Positions 1 through 7,168 of a DNA stretch of 24,473 nucleotides are shown in pieces. The notes under the pieces are model-generated. The model made no database searches. It worked only from the letters and a program-made list of their open reading frames with translations, and was not told the DNA's origin. The stretch covers positions 1-24,473 of the forward strand of contig CADBMS010000019.1 in assembly GCA_902795935.1 (NCBI GenBank), read 5' to 3'. Source of the DNA: an uncultured Methanobrevibacter sp. (lineage in GTDB: Archaea; Methanobacteriota; Methanobacteria; Methanobacteriales; Methanobacteriaceae). Every line of letters begins with the position of its first letter. Within the stretch, counting starts at the first letter, position 1. The translations under genes and the position numbers were made by a program.

Positions 1-65
1 CAATTTTAGTGCAAAATTAAAAATTAGAAAAAAGGTTTTCTACAAAGCCTAAAAAATAATAAGTT

Positions 66-78
66 TAGTATATAAATA
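66..78 (+). promoter_or_regulatory. Candidate TATA box for asd
   Basis: An AT-only run containing GTATATAAA lies about 55-65 bases before the ATG at 131. An archaeal TATA element sits about 26 bases before the transcription start, so initiation would be near 98. The background is very AT-rich, so the box is suggestive only. Confidence 0.35.
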
Positions 79-130
79 TTAAATAATATATAAATAAAAA
101 TATTTGAAAGGTATTACTGGAAAATCGATT

Positions 131-796
131 ATGAATTTTATAGAAGGCACACTTAAAAAAACAAGTATTCTATTAGGAATAGTATTTATCCTATTACTTT
201 TTAAAAATTATATATTATCATTATTAATACTAATAATTACATTATTTTTCTTACAATTTTTTAGAGATCCTGATAGAAAAGTCCCTTCAAAGCAAAATAT
301 TGTTGTTGCTCCTGCAGATGGCAGATATGCTACTGGAAAAATTGATAAAATAGAAATTGTGACTTCTGATGATTTTTTAATGGATGAAATATTAAGTGAT
401 AACGAAAAAGGAATTGTTATAAGTACTTTCATGTCTCCATTAGATGTGCATGTAAATAGAGTACCTGTTTCTGGAAAAATAATAAGTACAAAACATTGTG
501 AAGGAAAATTTAGATTTGCAAAAAAGCCTGTTTCAACATTTAATGAAAAGAATCTTATTGTAATTGATACCAAGTATGGTAAAATTGGTGTAGTTCAAGT
601 AGCAGGATTTATTGCAAGAAGAATAGTTCAGTATGTTCAAGTGGGAGATACTGTAAATATTGGTGATAAATTAGGTATGATTAAGTTTGGATCTAGAGTA
701 GACTTAATAATACCTGAAAAAAACTTTGATGTTGTCGTGGATATAGGGTCAAGACCAAAAGCTGGTGAAACTATAATGGCTACCTACAAAAATTAA
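131..796 (+). CDS. asd: Archaetidylserine decarboxylase (Asd, phosphatidylserine decarboxylase family)
   Basis: Removes CO2 from archaetidylserine to give archaetidylethanolamine, at the cytoplasmic membrane. With the ATG at 131 the product is 221 residues. An N-terminal hydrophobic segment (about residues 12-43) is followed by the small soluble-type decarboxylase domain. DVHVNRVP (about 105-112) carries the conserved His. KFGS ends at Ser188: this Gly-Ser is where the proenzyme self-cleaves and the Ser becomes the pyruvoyl group. The frame stays open upstream to a TTG at 104, adding nine residues. I prefer ATG 131 because the TTG would lie almost at the predicted transcript start and has no Shine-Dalgarno; ATG 131 itself has only a weak GGA about 9 bases upstream. 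The next gene is pssA, whose product is this enzyme's substrate. Confidence 0.93.
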   Translation: MNFIEGTLKKTSILLGIVFILLLFKNYILSLLILIITLFFLQFFRDPDRKVPSKQNIVVAPADGRYATGKIDKIEIVTSDDFLMDEILSDNEKGIVISTFMSPLDVHVNRVPVSGKIISTKHCEGKFRFAKKPVSTFNEKNLIVIDTKYGKIGVVQVAGFIARRIVQYVQVGDTVNIGDKLGMIKFGSRVDLIIPEKNFDVVVDIGSRPKAGETIMATYKN

Positions 797-903
797 TTTA
801 TTTCTTTTTTCATAAAAAACTACAAACATATATTCACATTAACTTACTATTTTTTCCAAAATTTCTAAAAATTGTTTAATTATAACTTATATTAAAGAAA
901 AAC

Positions 904-928
904 ATTATATTATTGAAAGTAATATAAT
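904..928. repeat. AT-only inverted repeat, 9-bp perfect arms
   Basis: ATTATATTA (904-912) and TAATATAAT (920-928) are exact reverse complements around a 7-base spacer, in the 260-base gap between asd and pssA. The arms contain only A and T, so this could be chance at this base composition. It could also be a weak hairpin in a leader RNA or part of a promoter region. Confidence 0.4.
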
Positions 929-967
929 ATAAATTAAGGTTTTATAATTAGTATAATAATGCTCAAT

Positions 968-1009
968 ATTAGTTTGGATTTAATTAATTTAATAGCAGTA
1001 TAAACTAAT
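968..1009. repeat. Inverted repeat ATTAGTTT/AAACTAAT upstream of pssA
   Basis: Two exact 8-base arms (968-975 and 1002-1009) enclose 26 bases that themselves contain the palindrome TTAATTAA (980-987). The element ends 47 bases before the pssA start, in the expected 5' leader or promoter region. It could be a protein-binding operator or an RNA stem. No function can be read from the sequence. Confidence 0.4.
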
Positions 1010-1056
1010 TTTTAACTGAAAAATTTATTAAAAATAAATATTATTGAGGAAAAATA

Positions 1057-1788
1057 ATGGCTAATCCTAACTTCAATATTCGAAATTGTGTTTCGATTCC
1101 TGATTTTGTATCGTTACTAAATGCATCCTCAGGAATATTAGCAATATTTCTAACATTATTTGGAGAATATTTTATTGCAGCTCAATTAATGATTTTAGCA
1201 ATAATATTTGATTCAACAGATGGTTGGATTGCACGCAAATTAAATCGATTTGATGGTTCGGATTTTGGTAAGAACATAGATTCATTATGTGATTTAATTT
1301 CATTTGGAATTGCACCTGGAATATTTCTTTATTATACTACATTAACTAATCAAATACGATACATTAATATATTAGTATGTTTCTTAATAATTATATGTGG
1401 TATATTGAGGCTTGCAAGATTTAATGTTATCTCGGATAATATTGAACATCCAAAAGGTGAATTTGTGGGATTACCTATACCTGCATTAGCACTCATATTA
1501 TCTTCATTCTACTTAAGTGGTTATTATGATATATGGGCTTCTTTGATATTGATGATTATTTCATCAGTTATGATGATTAGTTCATTTAAATATTTAAAGC
1601 CCGTAAATATGAAAATCACAGTAGCTCTCATGATAATGTTAATATTAATTTGTTTACCTCAAAATATTCAAATCCATTTGTGGAATCTACCTGCGATATT
1701 TTTGTTTGCAAGTAGTTTAATATATTTAATATTTATGCCTATTTGGGCGTTGTTCACAAATATAAAAAGTGGTCCACATGTTAGATAA
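1057..1788 (+). CDS. pssA: Archaetidylserine synthase (CDP-alcohol phosphatidyltransferase)
   Basis: Transfers L-serine onto CDP-archaeol to make archaetidylserine, the step before Asd. It is an integral membrane protein of 243 residues with about six to seven hydrophobic segments. The CDP-alcohol phosphotransferase signature is intact: D52-x2-D55-G56-x2-A59-R60, then G71-x3-D75-x3-D79; the acidic residues bind metal and CDP. Spacing between A-R and the next Gly is ten residues rather than the eight of the general consensus. I believe this is normal for the archaeal branch. TTGAGG lies about 8 bases before the ATG. The gene ends inside the start region of the DUF515 gene, so the two are probably translationally coupled. 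Confidence 0.93.
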   Translation: MANPNFNIRNCVSIPDFVSLLNASSGILAIFLTLFGEYFIAAQLMILAIIFDSTDGWIARKLNRFDGSDFGKNIDSLCDLISFGIAPGIFLYYTTLTNQIRYINILVCFLIIICGILRLARFNVISDNIEHPKGEFVGLPIPALALILSSFYLSGYYDIWASLILMIISSVMMISSFKYLKPVNMKITVALMIMLILICLPQNIQIHLWNLPAIFLFASSLIYLIFMPIWALFTNIKSGPHVR

Positions 1789-3169
1789 GTTGAAAAATAA
1801 TAAAAAAGACAGTAAGGATACTCCTACAAAACTAAGAAAACCTGGTCCTGCTGAAAACTCTGGTGAAGGGGGAGGCAAAATCAGAGGTTTAGTAAGTAAA
1901 GTATCTGGTAATGATAAGGAAAAAAAGGCAAAACCTAGGCCAATGCCTAAACCTAAAGTAAAATCTAATGATGGTGTTAAACTTAAACCAAAAACAGCAC
2001 CTAAAGGTGGAGTTGGACTTAGATCTGGTTCGGGTTTGGGTGGAAAAGGTCCGAATGATGATCAAAAAACACTTGTGGGAGCAATTGTTTTTGGTGTAAT
2101 TTTGATTGTATTAGTATCGTCATTATACTATTTCTTGGTATATCAACCATATCAAGAAAACTTAGATGGTGCTAAAAATACTAAATATGGTGAAATAGAT
2201 AGTTATTTCAAAAATGGTTTAGCTTCTGATCCATTGAAGCAAACACTTACATCACAAGTAGCATCTGCAAGCACTCCTGAAGAAGTATTAGCAATTGATG
2301 TTATTGGTCCTGCAACTACAGAATGGCGTAAATATCAAAATCAACAATTAAAAACTAAAAAAGATAGTTTTAATAGAGTTATGGTTGCATATTCTACTGA
2401 TCCTAATGATGCGATAACAACTTCCACTAATGATGGGGGTTCAGAAGGAGATAATGCTTCAACATCTTCAGCTCAAACACAAAATTCTGAAAATAAAAAA
2501 GAAGTTATTATGAATCTTGAAGATACTACTAATTTCATTAAACAAGCTGATGCTTTAGTATTAGCAAATACTGTAATTGAAACTCCAGATACTGTTGCAG
2601 TACCAATAGTAATTTCAAGAGTACAAGCTGCTGCAGGTTTAATAAATGTTGGAAATACTGTGGATGTATATCTTAAAACAGAACCAGAACAAGCACCTGC
2701 AACTAATGAATCTAATGAAACTGCTGAGACAACTACAACTGTTAATTCAGATAAAACCCCTGAAATCAGTGGAGCTACAGTATTAGCAATTCTTAGAGCT
2801 AAAGATAGTGGTACAGTAGATGCAACATTATTAAACTCACAATCTTTAACAATGAATCAAGCATCAAGTACAACCCAATCTGAAAAAGTAACATCAACTG
2901 ATGTAGAGCAATTATTAAGAGCTGCTGCTTCAGGAAGTTTCAATAAGGCTCAAACATCAGCATTACTCCAAAATTATGGAATAACTTTGTCTGATTATGA
3001 AAGATCATCTAATTTAGGTGAATTGGATGCACAATACTTAGTAGTATTAGAAATTCCAAGAGAAGATGTTAAAACTTTGATAGTAAACTCAGAAAGTGCA
3101 ATGCTTACTGTATCTACTCAATCTGCACCAACTTGGATGATTAAAGAAATGAAATCTATATACAAATAA
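1778..3169 (+). CDS. DUF515-type single-pass membrane protein with CpaB/RcpC-like pattern
   Basis: Function unknown. From ATG 1778 the product is 463 residues; a GTG at 1769 would add three. ATG is preferred because GTGGT just upstream can serve as ribosome binding site, and it overlaps the pssA stop (1786-1788). Order of parts: a Lys/Pro/Gly-rich, strongly basic, probably cytoplasmic region (1-95); one membrane helix (about 98-121); a large C-terminal region, presumably outside the membrane, broken by two Ser/Thr/Asn/Glu-rich linkers (about 210-245 and 300-330). I recall this kind of protein as DUF515, found in Methanobacteria. The C-terminal part resembles CpaB/RcpC pilus-assembly proteins: AGLINVGNTVDVYL, then ATVLAILRAK, then YLVVLEIPREDVKTL, then AMLTVSTQS. 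That comparison is from memory. Pilus or envelope assembly is an inference. Confidence 0.72.
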   Translation: MLDKLKNNKKDSKDTPTKLRKPGPAENSGEGGGKIRGLVSKVSGNDKEKKAKPRPMPKPKVKSNDGVKLKPKTAPKGGVGLRSGSGLGGKGPNDDQKTLVGAIVFGVILIVLVSSLYYFLVYQPYQENLDGAKNTKYGEIDSYFKNGLASDPLKQTLTSQVASASTPEEVLAIDVIGPATTEWRKYQNQQLKTKKDSFNRVMVAYSTDPNDAITTSTNDGGSEGDNASTSSAQTQNSENKKEVIMNLEDTTNFIKQADALVLANTVIETPDTVAVPIVISRVQAAAGLINVGNTVDVYLKTEPEQAPATNESNETAETTTTVNSDKTPEISGATVLAILRAKDSGTVDATLLNSQSLTMNQASSTTQSEKVTSTDVEQLLRAAASGSFNKAQTSALLQNYGITLSDYERSSNLGELDAQYLVVLEIPREDVKTLIVNSESAMLTVSTQSAPTWMIKEMKSIYK

Positions 3170-3207
3170 GTTGAATTAATTTTTATAATTCAACCAATTT
3201 TTTTTTT
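3170..3207 (+). terminator. Hairpin plus T-run after the DUF515 gene
   Basis: GTTGAATTA (3170-3178) pairs perfectly with TAATTCAAC (3186-3194) across a 7-base loop. CAA and ten T residues (3198-3207) follow. It begins directly after the stop codon and has the layout of a bacterial intrinsic terminator; in archaea the T-run alone can terminate. Confidence 0.7.
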
Positions 3208-3280
3208 ATTTATATTTTCCATAAATTATTAATAAATGAAAAATATATTATATATTATCAAATTAAGGGAGTTATGAAAA

Positions 3281-4357
3281 ATGAACATAAATAAAATTTG
3301 TACAATTTTAATTGTATCATTATTATTAGTTTCTACTTTTTCAGCATTTAATCCAATTTTTGCAGAGATGAGTCCTGTTTCTAACAGTATTAGTCCTACT
3401 TCTGAGGATGGCCTATCTGTAGCTACTAAAGCGCAAACATGGTTAACTGAAAATACTAGTAGAACTAATTTTTTAATGTATGGCTTAACAGCTAAAATAT
3501 GGGTGACTGTAAAAAATAATGAAAATCATGTACAATACTTCAAAATAAGTGAGGCATATCAAGGTAGTTTAGGTGAAAATGGAGGAGCTGGTGAAGAAAC
3601 TACTGAAGGAACTTCTGATAGTGGTATTAGTTCAAATGCAATCTATTGGGATGTTACCGGCACTAGTCCAAAAGCAGCTCAAATGATTAAACGTACTGCT
3701 AATCATAATGATTCTGCTTATGCTGATAATGATTTAGGATGGGCAATACCAGCTAATAGTAAAAAAAGTGTAGTCTTTACTTTAAGTGCTAGTAAAAAAA
3801 TGAGTTCATTGAGTGCTGCAAGTTACATTGGTAATGCTAATCCTGCAGAGGTAGATGGAGGATATTACTGGCCATTGCAAAATGAACCTGGATTATGGTT
3901 CTCATGGTTTAACCCAGATGAATTACATATTTTAAATCCAACTTTAGAAATTGAAAGTTGGACTGGTAAATTTAACTTTAAAGTAATAAATAGGGGAAGC
4001 GGTACTGTTTCAGGTATTGTAAGAGCACCTATTGTGCCTATTAATTCAAAATTAATTGCTCAATCTCCATCTGAAGGTAAGTTTATTGATGATGAATCTG
4101 CTGCTGCAACACAAACTGCTGCATGGGATGTAACTTTAGGTGAAGGTAAATCACGTGCATTCAGCTACACATATCATTATCCATATAATTTGAATAATGT
4201 TTCTACTCAAAAAGTTAGTGCTAATATAAAAACTGAAAATAATACTAAATCCACTACTGCAGTACCTACTAAAAATACTGGTATTCCTATTGGATTATTA
4301 GTTGTTGGTGCTTTAGCAGCAGCTGGTGGTGTTGGATACTCTAAATTCAAAAAATAA
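3281..4357 (+). CDS. Secreted, C-terminally anchored surface protein; likely sortase substrate
   Basis: I do not recognise the family of the 358-residue product. It has a clear signal peptide (1-28, probable cut after Ala28), an extracellular region with few Cys and many Ser, Thr, Asn and aromatic residues, and a three-part tail. The tail is VPTKNTG (328-334), a hydrophobic stretch (335-352) and the basic end KFKK (355-358). This matches a cell-wall sorting signal, with TG as the only match to LPxTG/LAxTG. The gene for a sortase lies immediately downstream, so this protein is its likely partner, to be fixed to pseudomurein or another surface polymer. AGGGAG lies about 10 bases before the ATG. 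Another ATG at 3274 is out of frame. A simple C-terminal membrane anchor is the alternative reading. Confidence 0.8.
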   Translation: MNINKICTILIVSLLLVSTFSAFNPIFAEMSPVSNSISPTSEDGLSVATKAQTWLTENTSRTNFLMYGLTAKIWVTVKNNENHVQYFKISEAYQGSLGENGGAGEETTEGTSDSGISSNAIYWDVTGTSPKAAQMIKRTANHNDSAYADNDLGWAIPANSKKSVVFTLSASKKMSSLSAASYIGNANPAEVDGGYYWPLQNEPGLWFSWFNPDELHILNPTLEIESWTGKFNFKVINRGSGTVSGIVRAPIVPINSKLIAQSPSEGKFIDDESAAATQTAAWDVTLGEGKSRAFSYTYHYPYNLNNVSTQKVSANIKTENNTKSTTAVPTKNTGIPIGLLVVGALAAAGGVGYSKFKK

Positions 4358-4380
4358 GTAGAATATTTCTACTGTTTTTT
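4357..4380 (+). terminator. Hairpin plus T-run after the surface-protein gene
   Basis: AGTAGAA (4357-4363) and TTCTACT (4367-4373) are exact complements with a 3-base loop. TGTTTTTT and two further T7 tracts follow, to about 4397. The first stem base is the last base of the TAA stop codon. Confidence 0.7.
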
Positions 4381-4431
4381 ATTTTTTTATTTTTTTGCTG
4401 ATTTTAAGATAAATTTATAAACTTAATTTTA

Positions 4432-4439
4432 TTTATATA
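4432..4439 (+). promoter_or_regulatory. TATA box for the sortase gene
   Basis: TTTATATA matches the archaeal TATA consensus exactly. It predicts a start near 4461, giving a leader of about 49 bases that includes the ribosome binding site. With the terminator just upstream, this suggests the sortase has its own transcript. Confidence 0.5.
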
Positions 4440-4509
4440 TTCAATATAACTAGTTAATTAAACATTTTATTGTAAATTTGTTCCAGATTGTTTGTGGGGA
4501 ATTACTTAT

Positions 4510-5244
4510 ATGAAATTATCAACTATACTTATTATTATTGGAATGTTTATTTTTGCATTATATGGTGTTATTGAAGTTAGTTATTATTCTTCTCAGATTA
4601 CAATTGAGAACAATAGTACTGGATCTCCAACTTTAATTATAAATGATTTAAACATATCTACAAAAGTTAATAATAAATCTGTATCATATGGTATTTATTA
4701 TGAACCACAATCTTACACTCCGGATAATGGTACTGTTGTAATTTTTGGCCATAGAACAATGTATGGATCTCCATTCCTTGATTTGGATAAACTTGAAAAA
4801 GGAGATAAAATTTATTTAGATTGGAATAGTGTTGGTTATGCTAAATATGTTGTAAATAGAACATATATCATACCTGAATCTGATTATGTGGCTATAAATA
4901 AATCTAAAATATTATATTTATATACATGCCATCCTAAAGGTTCAACTAAGCAACGTTTAGTTGTTGAATGTCTTTTAAAGGATATTGAACCATTTAAAAA
5001 AATAAGTCATTATGAAAATCCAAATAAATCTATGGCATTTGTTATTATTTTAACATTTTTAGGTGTGGGTTTATTATTAACTCAATTTTATCCAATTAAA
5101 GAGGATAAAATTTATATATTATCATTTACGGTAGGATTCACAATATTTTTAATATTAGGATATTTTTTCCCCACGCCACCTGAATTTATTTCATCTCAAT
5201 TAATTAATATTGATGAATTAATTAATAATTTTTTGAGTATGTAA
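4510..5244 (+). CDS. Sortase (class E-like transpeptidase)
   Basis: A cysteine transpeptidase that cleaves a C-terminal sorting signal and links the protein to a surface polymer. From ATG 4510 the product is 244 residues; GTGGGGA lies about 9 bases upstream. A TTG at 4492 would add six residues but would overlap that site. An N-terminal membrane helix (about 5-24) precedes the sortase barrel. The triad is visible: His81 in IFGHR, Cys140 in LYLYTCHP, Arg149 in QRLVVEC. Two further membrane helices follow (about 175-193 and 201-220), then a short tail. The N-terminal anchor puts the catalytic domain outside the cell. The upstream gene encodes the best substrate candidate in the window. Confidence 0.92.
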   Translation: MKLSTILIIIGMFIFALYGVIEVSYYSSQITIENNSTGSPTLIINDLNISTKVNNKSVSYGIYYEPQSYTPDNGTVVIFGHRTMYGSPFLDLDKLEKGDKIYLDWNSVGYAKYVVNRTYIIPESDYVAINKSKILYLYTCHPKGSTKQRLVVECLLKDIEPFKKISHYENPNKSMAFVIILTFLGVGLLLTQFYPIKEDKIYILSFTVGFTIFLILGYFFPTPPEFISSQLINIDELINNFLSM

Positions 5245-5262
5245 ATACTTTTTTTTATTTTT
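5235..5262 (+). terminator. Short hairpin plus T-rich tract after the sortase gene
   Basis: AGTAT (5236-5240) pairs with ATACT (5245-5249) across the 4-base loop GTAA, and the stop codon lies in this loop. Eight T residues and more T-rich sequence follow, to about 5280. The stem is short, so the T tract may do most of the work. Confidence 0.55.
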
Positions 5263-5317
5263 ATTATTACTTTTTTTATTAGAAAATTTTTTATTTTTAT
5301 TTGAGTATATTTATTTT

Positions 5318-5701
5318 ATGAAAGATCAAATTGATGTTGATAAGAAGTATTTTAGTAATATTTCTAATAGAGAACGTGCTATTTTTGAAGGTGGAATTAG
5401 TATGGGGGCTTTATTTCATCAGTTTGTTGGTACTCCTGTGAGTATTGAAACAGTTGATTTGTTGGAGAAGAGTATTGAATCTTCTTTTAAATTACAACCG
5501 TGTATTGTTGATGTTGATGTTAACATTGATAAACAGAAATTAAAAGATTCACTTAGTGAATTTGATTACATTTCTCTTGATGGAAATATGTTAGATGTTA
5601 AAATATATGTTGAATATAATGATGTTAAAGCAATAATTAGGATAGAGTATATTGAAAAATTAAATTATCCTCTTATGTATATAGAGCATATTACAAAATA
5701 A
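5318..5701 (+). CDS. mptD: Archaeal dihydroneopterin aldolase MptD
   Basis: Cleaves 7,8-dihydroneopterin to 6-hydroxymethyl-7,8-dihydropterin and glycolaldehyde, an early step in making the pterin of tetrahydromethanopterin, the one-carbon carrier of methanogenesis. The 127-residue cytoplasmic product is of usual length for this DUF372 family, unrelated to bacterial FolB. The family core RERAIFEGGISMGALFHQFVGTP runs from about residue 18 to 40. Glu24, Gln60 and Tyr111 fall almost exactly where active-site residues are reported for the Methanocaldococcus jannaschii enzyme; that comparison is from memory. The ribosome binding site is weak (TTGAG, about 12 bases before the ATG). The gene looks monocistronic, between the sortase terminator and the kor operon. 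Confidence 0.88.
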   Translation: MKDQIDVDKKYFSNISNRERAIFEGGISMGALFHQFVGTPVSIETVDLLEKSIESSFKLQPCIVDVDVNIDKQKLKDSLSEFDYISLDGNMLDVKIYVEYNDVKAIIRIEYIEKLNYPLMYIEHITK

Positions 5702-5832
5702 TCTTAAGTTTTAAATTTAACAAAAATATTATAATGCTATTAAAACAATTAAATAAATAGATATGTAAAAAACATTTTTTATTTGTATATCATTTAGTTT
5801 TATTAAAAAATTTATTCAATGGAAGTAATGTC

Positions 5833-6036
5833 ATGATTTATTTAAATTCGGAATTATGTAAAGGATGCTTAATATGCATGGCTTTCTGTCCAAAAGAGGT
5901 TTATGAATTCTCAAATAATCAAAATAAAAAAGGAATACATATTCCTTCACCATTGAACATGGAAAAATGTTCAAAATGTAATTTATGTGAATTAATGTGT
6001 CCTGATCAAGCATTAAGGGTGGAAAACAATGAGTAA
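5833..6036 (+). CDS. korD: 2-oxoglutarate:ferredoxin oxidoreductase, delta (ferredoxin-like) subunit
   Basis: A 67-residue two-[4Fe-4S] ferredoxin-like subunit that carries electrons between the beta-subunit site and external ferredoxin. Both cluster motifs are complete: Cys9, 12, 15, 19 followed by Pro, and Cys46, 49, 52, 56 followed by Pro. GGAAG lies about 7 bases before the ATG. It is first in the operon and its last 8 bases overlap korA, implying translational coupling. The 131-base gap upstream is A/T-rich, with a possible TATA-like TTTGTATAT near 5782-5790. Confidence 0.93.
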   Translation: MIYLNSELCKGCLICMAFCPKEVYEFSNNQNKKGIHIPSPLNMEKCSKCNLCELMCPDQALRVENNE

Positions 6037-7165
6037 AGAATATTTCCTACAAGGAAATGAAGCATATGCTAAAGGAGCACTAAAAGCAGGATGTAAATTT
6101 TTTGCAGGATATCCTATAACTCCTTCAACAGAAATAGCAGAAGATATGGCTAGGGATTTACCAAAAAATGGTGGTGTATTTATCCAAATGGAGGATGAAA
6201 TAGCATCTATTGGTGCAATTATTGGGGCTTCATGGGGTGGATCAAAAACAATGACTGCAACATCAGGACCTGGTTTTTCATTAATGCAAGAAGGAATTGG
6301 TTATGCAGCAATGACTGAAACTCCATTAGTCATAATTAATATTCAAAGGGGTTCCCCATCCACAGGACAACCAACAATGGCTTCACAAAGTGATGTGATG
6401 CAAGCAAGATGGGGATCTCATGGAGATTATGAAATTATAGTATTATCTCCATCTTCAGTACAGGAATGTTTTGATTTTACAGTAAAATCATTCAATTTAT
6501 CTGAAAAATATAGGGTGCCTGTAATTGTATTGGGTGATGAAATTGTGGCTCATATGCGGGAAAAAATAGTAATTCCTGATAATGTTGAAATTATACCTCG
6601 TAAGATGCCAAAAGAATCTCCAGAAGAATTTTTACTATGTAAAGCAGATGAAAATTCAACACCAAACATGCCCGTATTTGCTGAAGGATATAATGTGCAT
6701 GTAACTGGTTTAACTCATGATGAAAGAGGTTATCCTGATACAAACAATCCTCAAGAACATGCAAAATTAGTTTCACGTTTATGTAATAAAATTCTCAAAA
6801 ACAGAGAAGATATCACTTCTACAGATTCATATAAATGTGAAGATGCGGAAATAGTTTTAATTTCATATGGGGCACCATCAAGATCTGTAATAACTGCAGT
6901 TAAAAATGCAAGAAACGAAGGAATTAAAGCAGGTTTCTTAAAACTTAACACTATTTGGCCTTTCCCTGATGAAGAAGTAAAAAAATTGGCTAAAAGTGCA
7001 GATAATATTATAATGGTTGAAATGAACTTAGGTCAATTAGTAAATGAAGTTAAACGAGTTGCTCAAGGTGATGCAAAAGTAAGTTTATTTGGTAAAATAG
7101 GTGGGGAAATTCATAAACCATTAGAAATATTATCGTTTATTAAAAAAGTTCAAGGGGGTAACTAA
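6029..7165 (+). CDS. korA: 2-oxoglutarate:ferredoxin oxidoreductase, alpha subunit
   Basis: Large subunit (378 residues) of the enzyme that interconverts succinyl-CoA + CO2 + reduced ferredoxin and 2-oxoglutarate. In methanogens the reductive direction supplies 2-oxoglutarate for glutamate. Family features are GYPITPSTE (27-35), the MEDEIASIGA stretch (54-63) and SGPGFSLM (79-86) in the first pyruvate-oxidoreductase domain, with a transketolase C-terminal-like domain toward the end. It overlaps korD and is 3 bases from korB. Related pyruvate or 2-oxoisovalerate enzymes share this fold. The D-A-B-C gene order and the nearby sucC favour 2-oxoglutarate. Confidence 0.92.
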   Translation: MSKEYFLQGNEAYAKGALKAGCKFFAGYPITPSTEIAEDMARDLPKNGGVFIQMEDEIASIGAIIGASWGGSKTMTATSGPGFSLMQEGIGYAAMTETPLVIINIQRGSPSTGQPTMASQSDVMQARWGSHGDYEIIVLSPSSVQECFDFTVKSFNLSEKYRVPVIVLGDEIVAHMREKIVIPDNVEIIPRKMPKESPEEFLLCKADENSTPNMPVFAEGYNVHVTGLTHDERGYPDTNNPQEHAKLVSRLCNKILKNREDITSTDSYKCEDAEIVLISYGAPSRSVITAVKNARNEGIKAGFLKLNTIWPFPDEEVKKLAKSADNIIMVEMNLGQLVNEVKRVAQGDAKVSLFGKIGGEIHKPLEILSFIKKVQGGN

Positions 7166-7168
7166 CTA

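Noticed and set aside
104..130. TTG 104 as the asd start
   Set aside because: It would sit almost on the predicted transcription start with no Shine-Dalgarno; ATG 131 keeps the whole domain.
805..819. T6-CAT-A6 motif after asd (a similar T5-CAT-A6 lies at 15271-15284 after pgk) as a shared regulatory repeat
   Set aside because: It is only A/T homopolymers around CAT; two copies are expected by chance at this composition.
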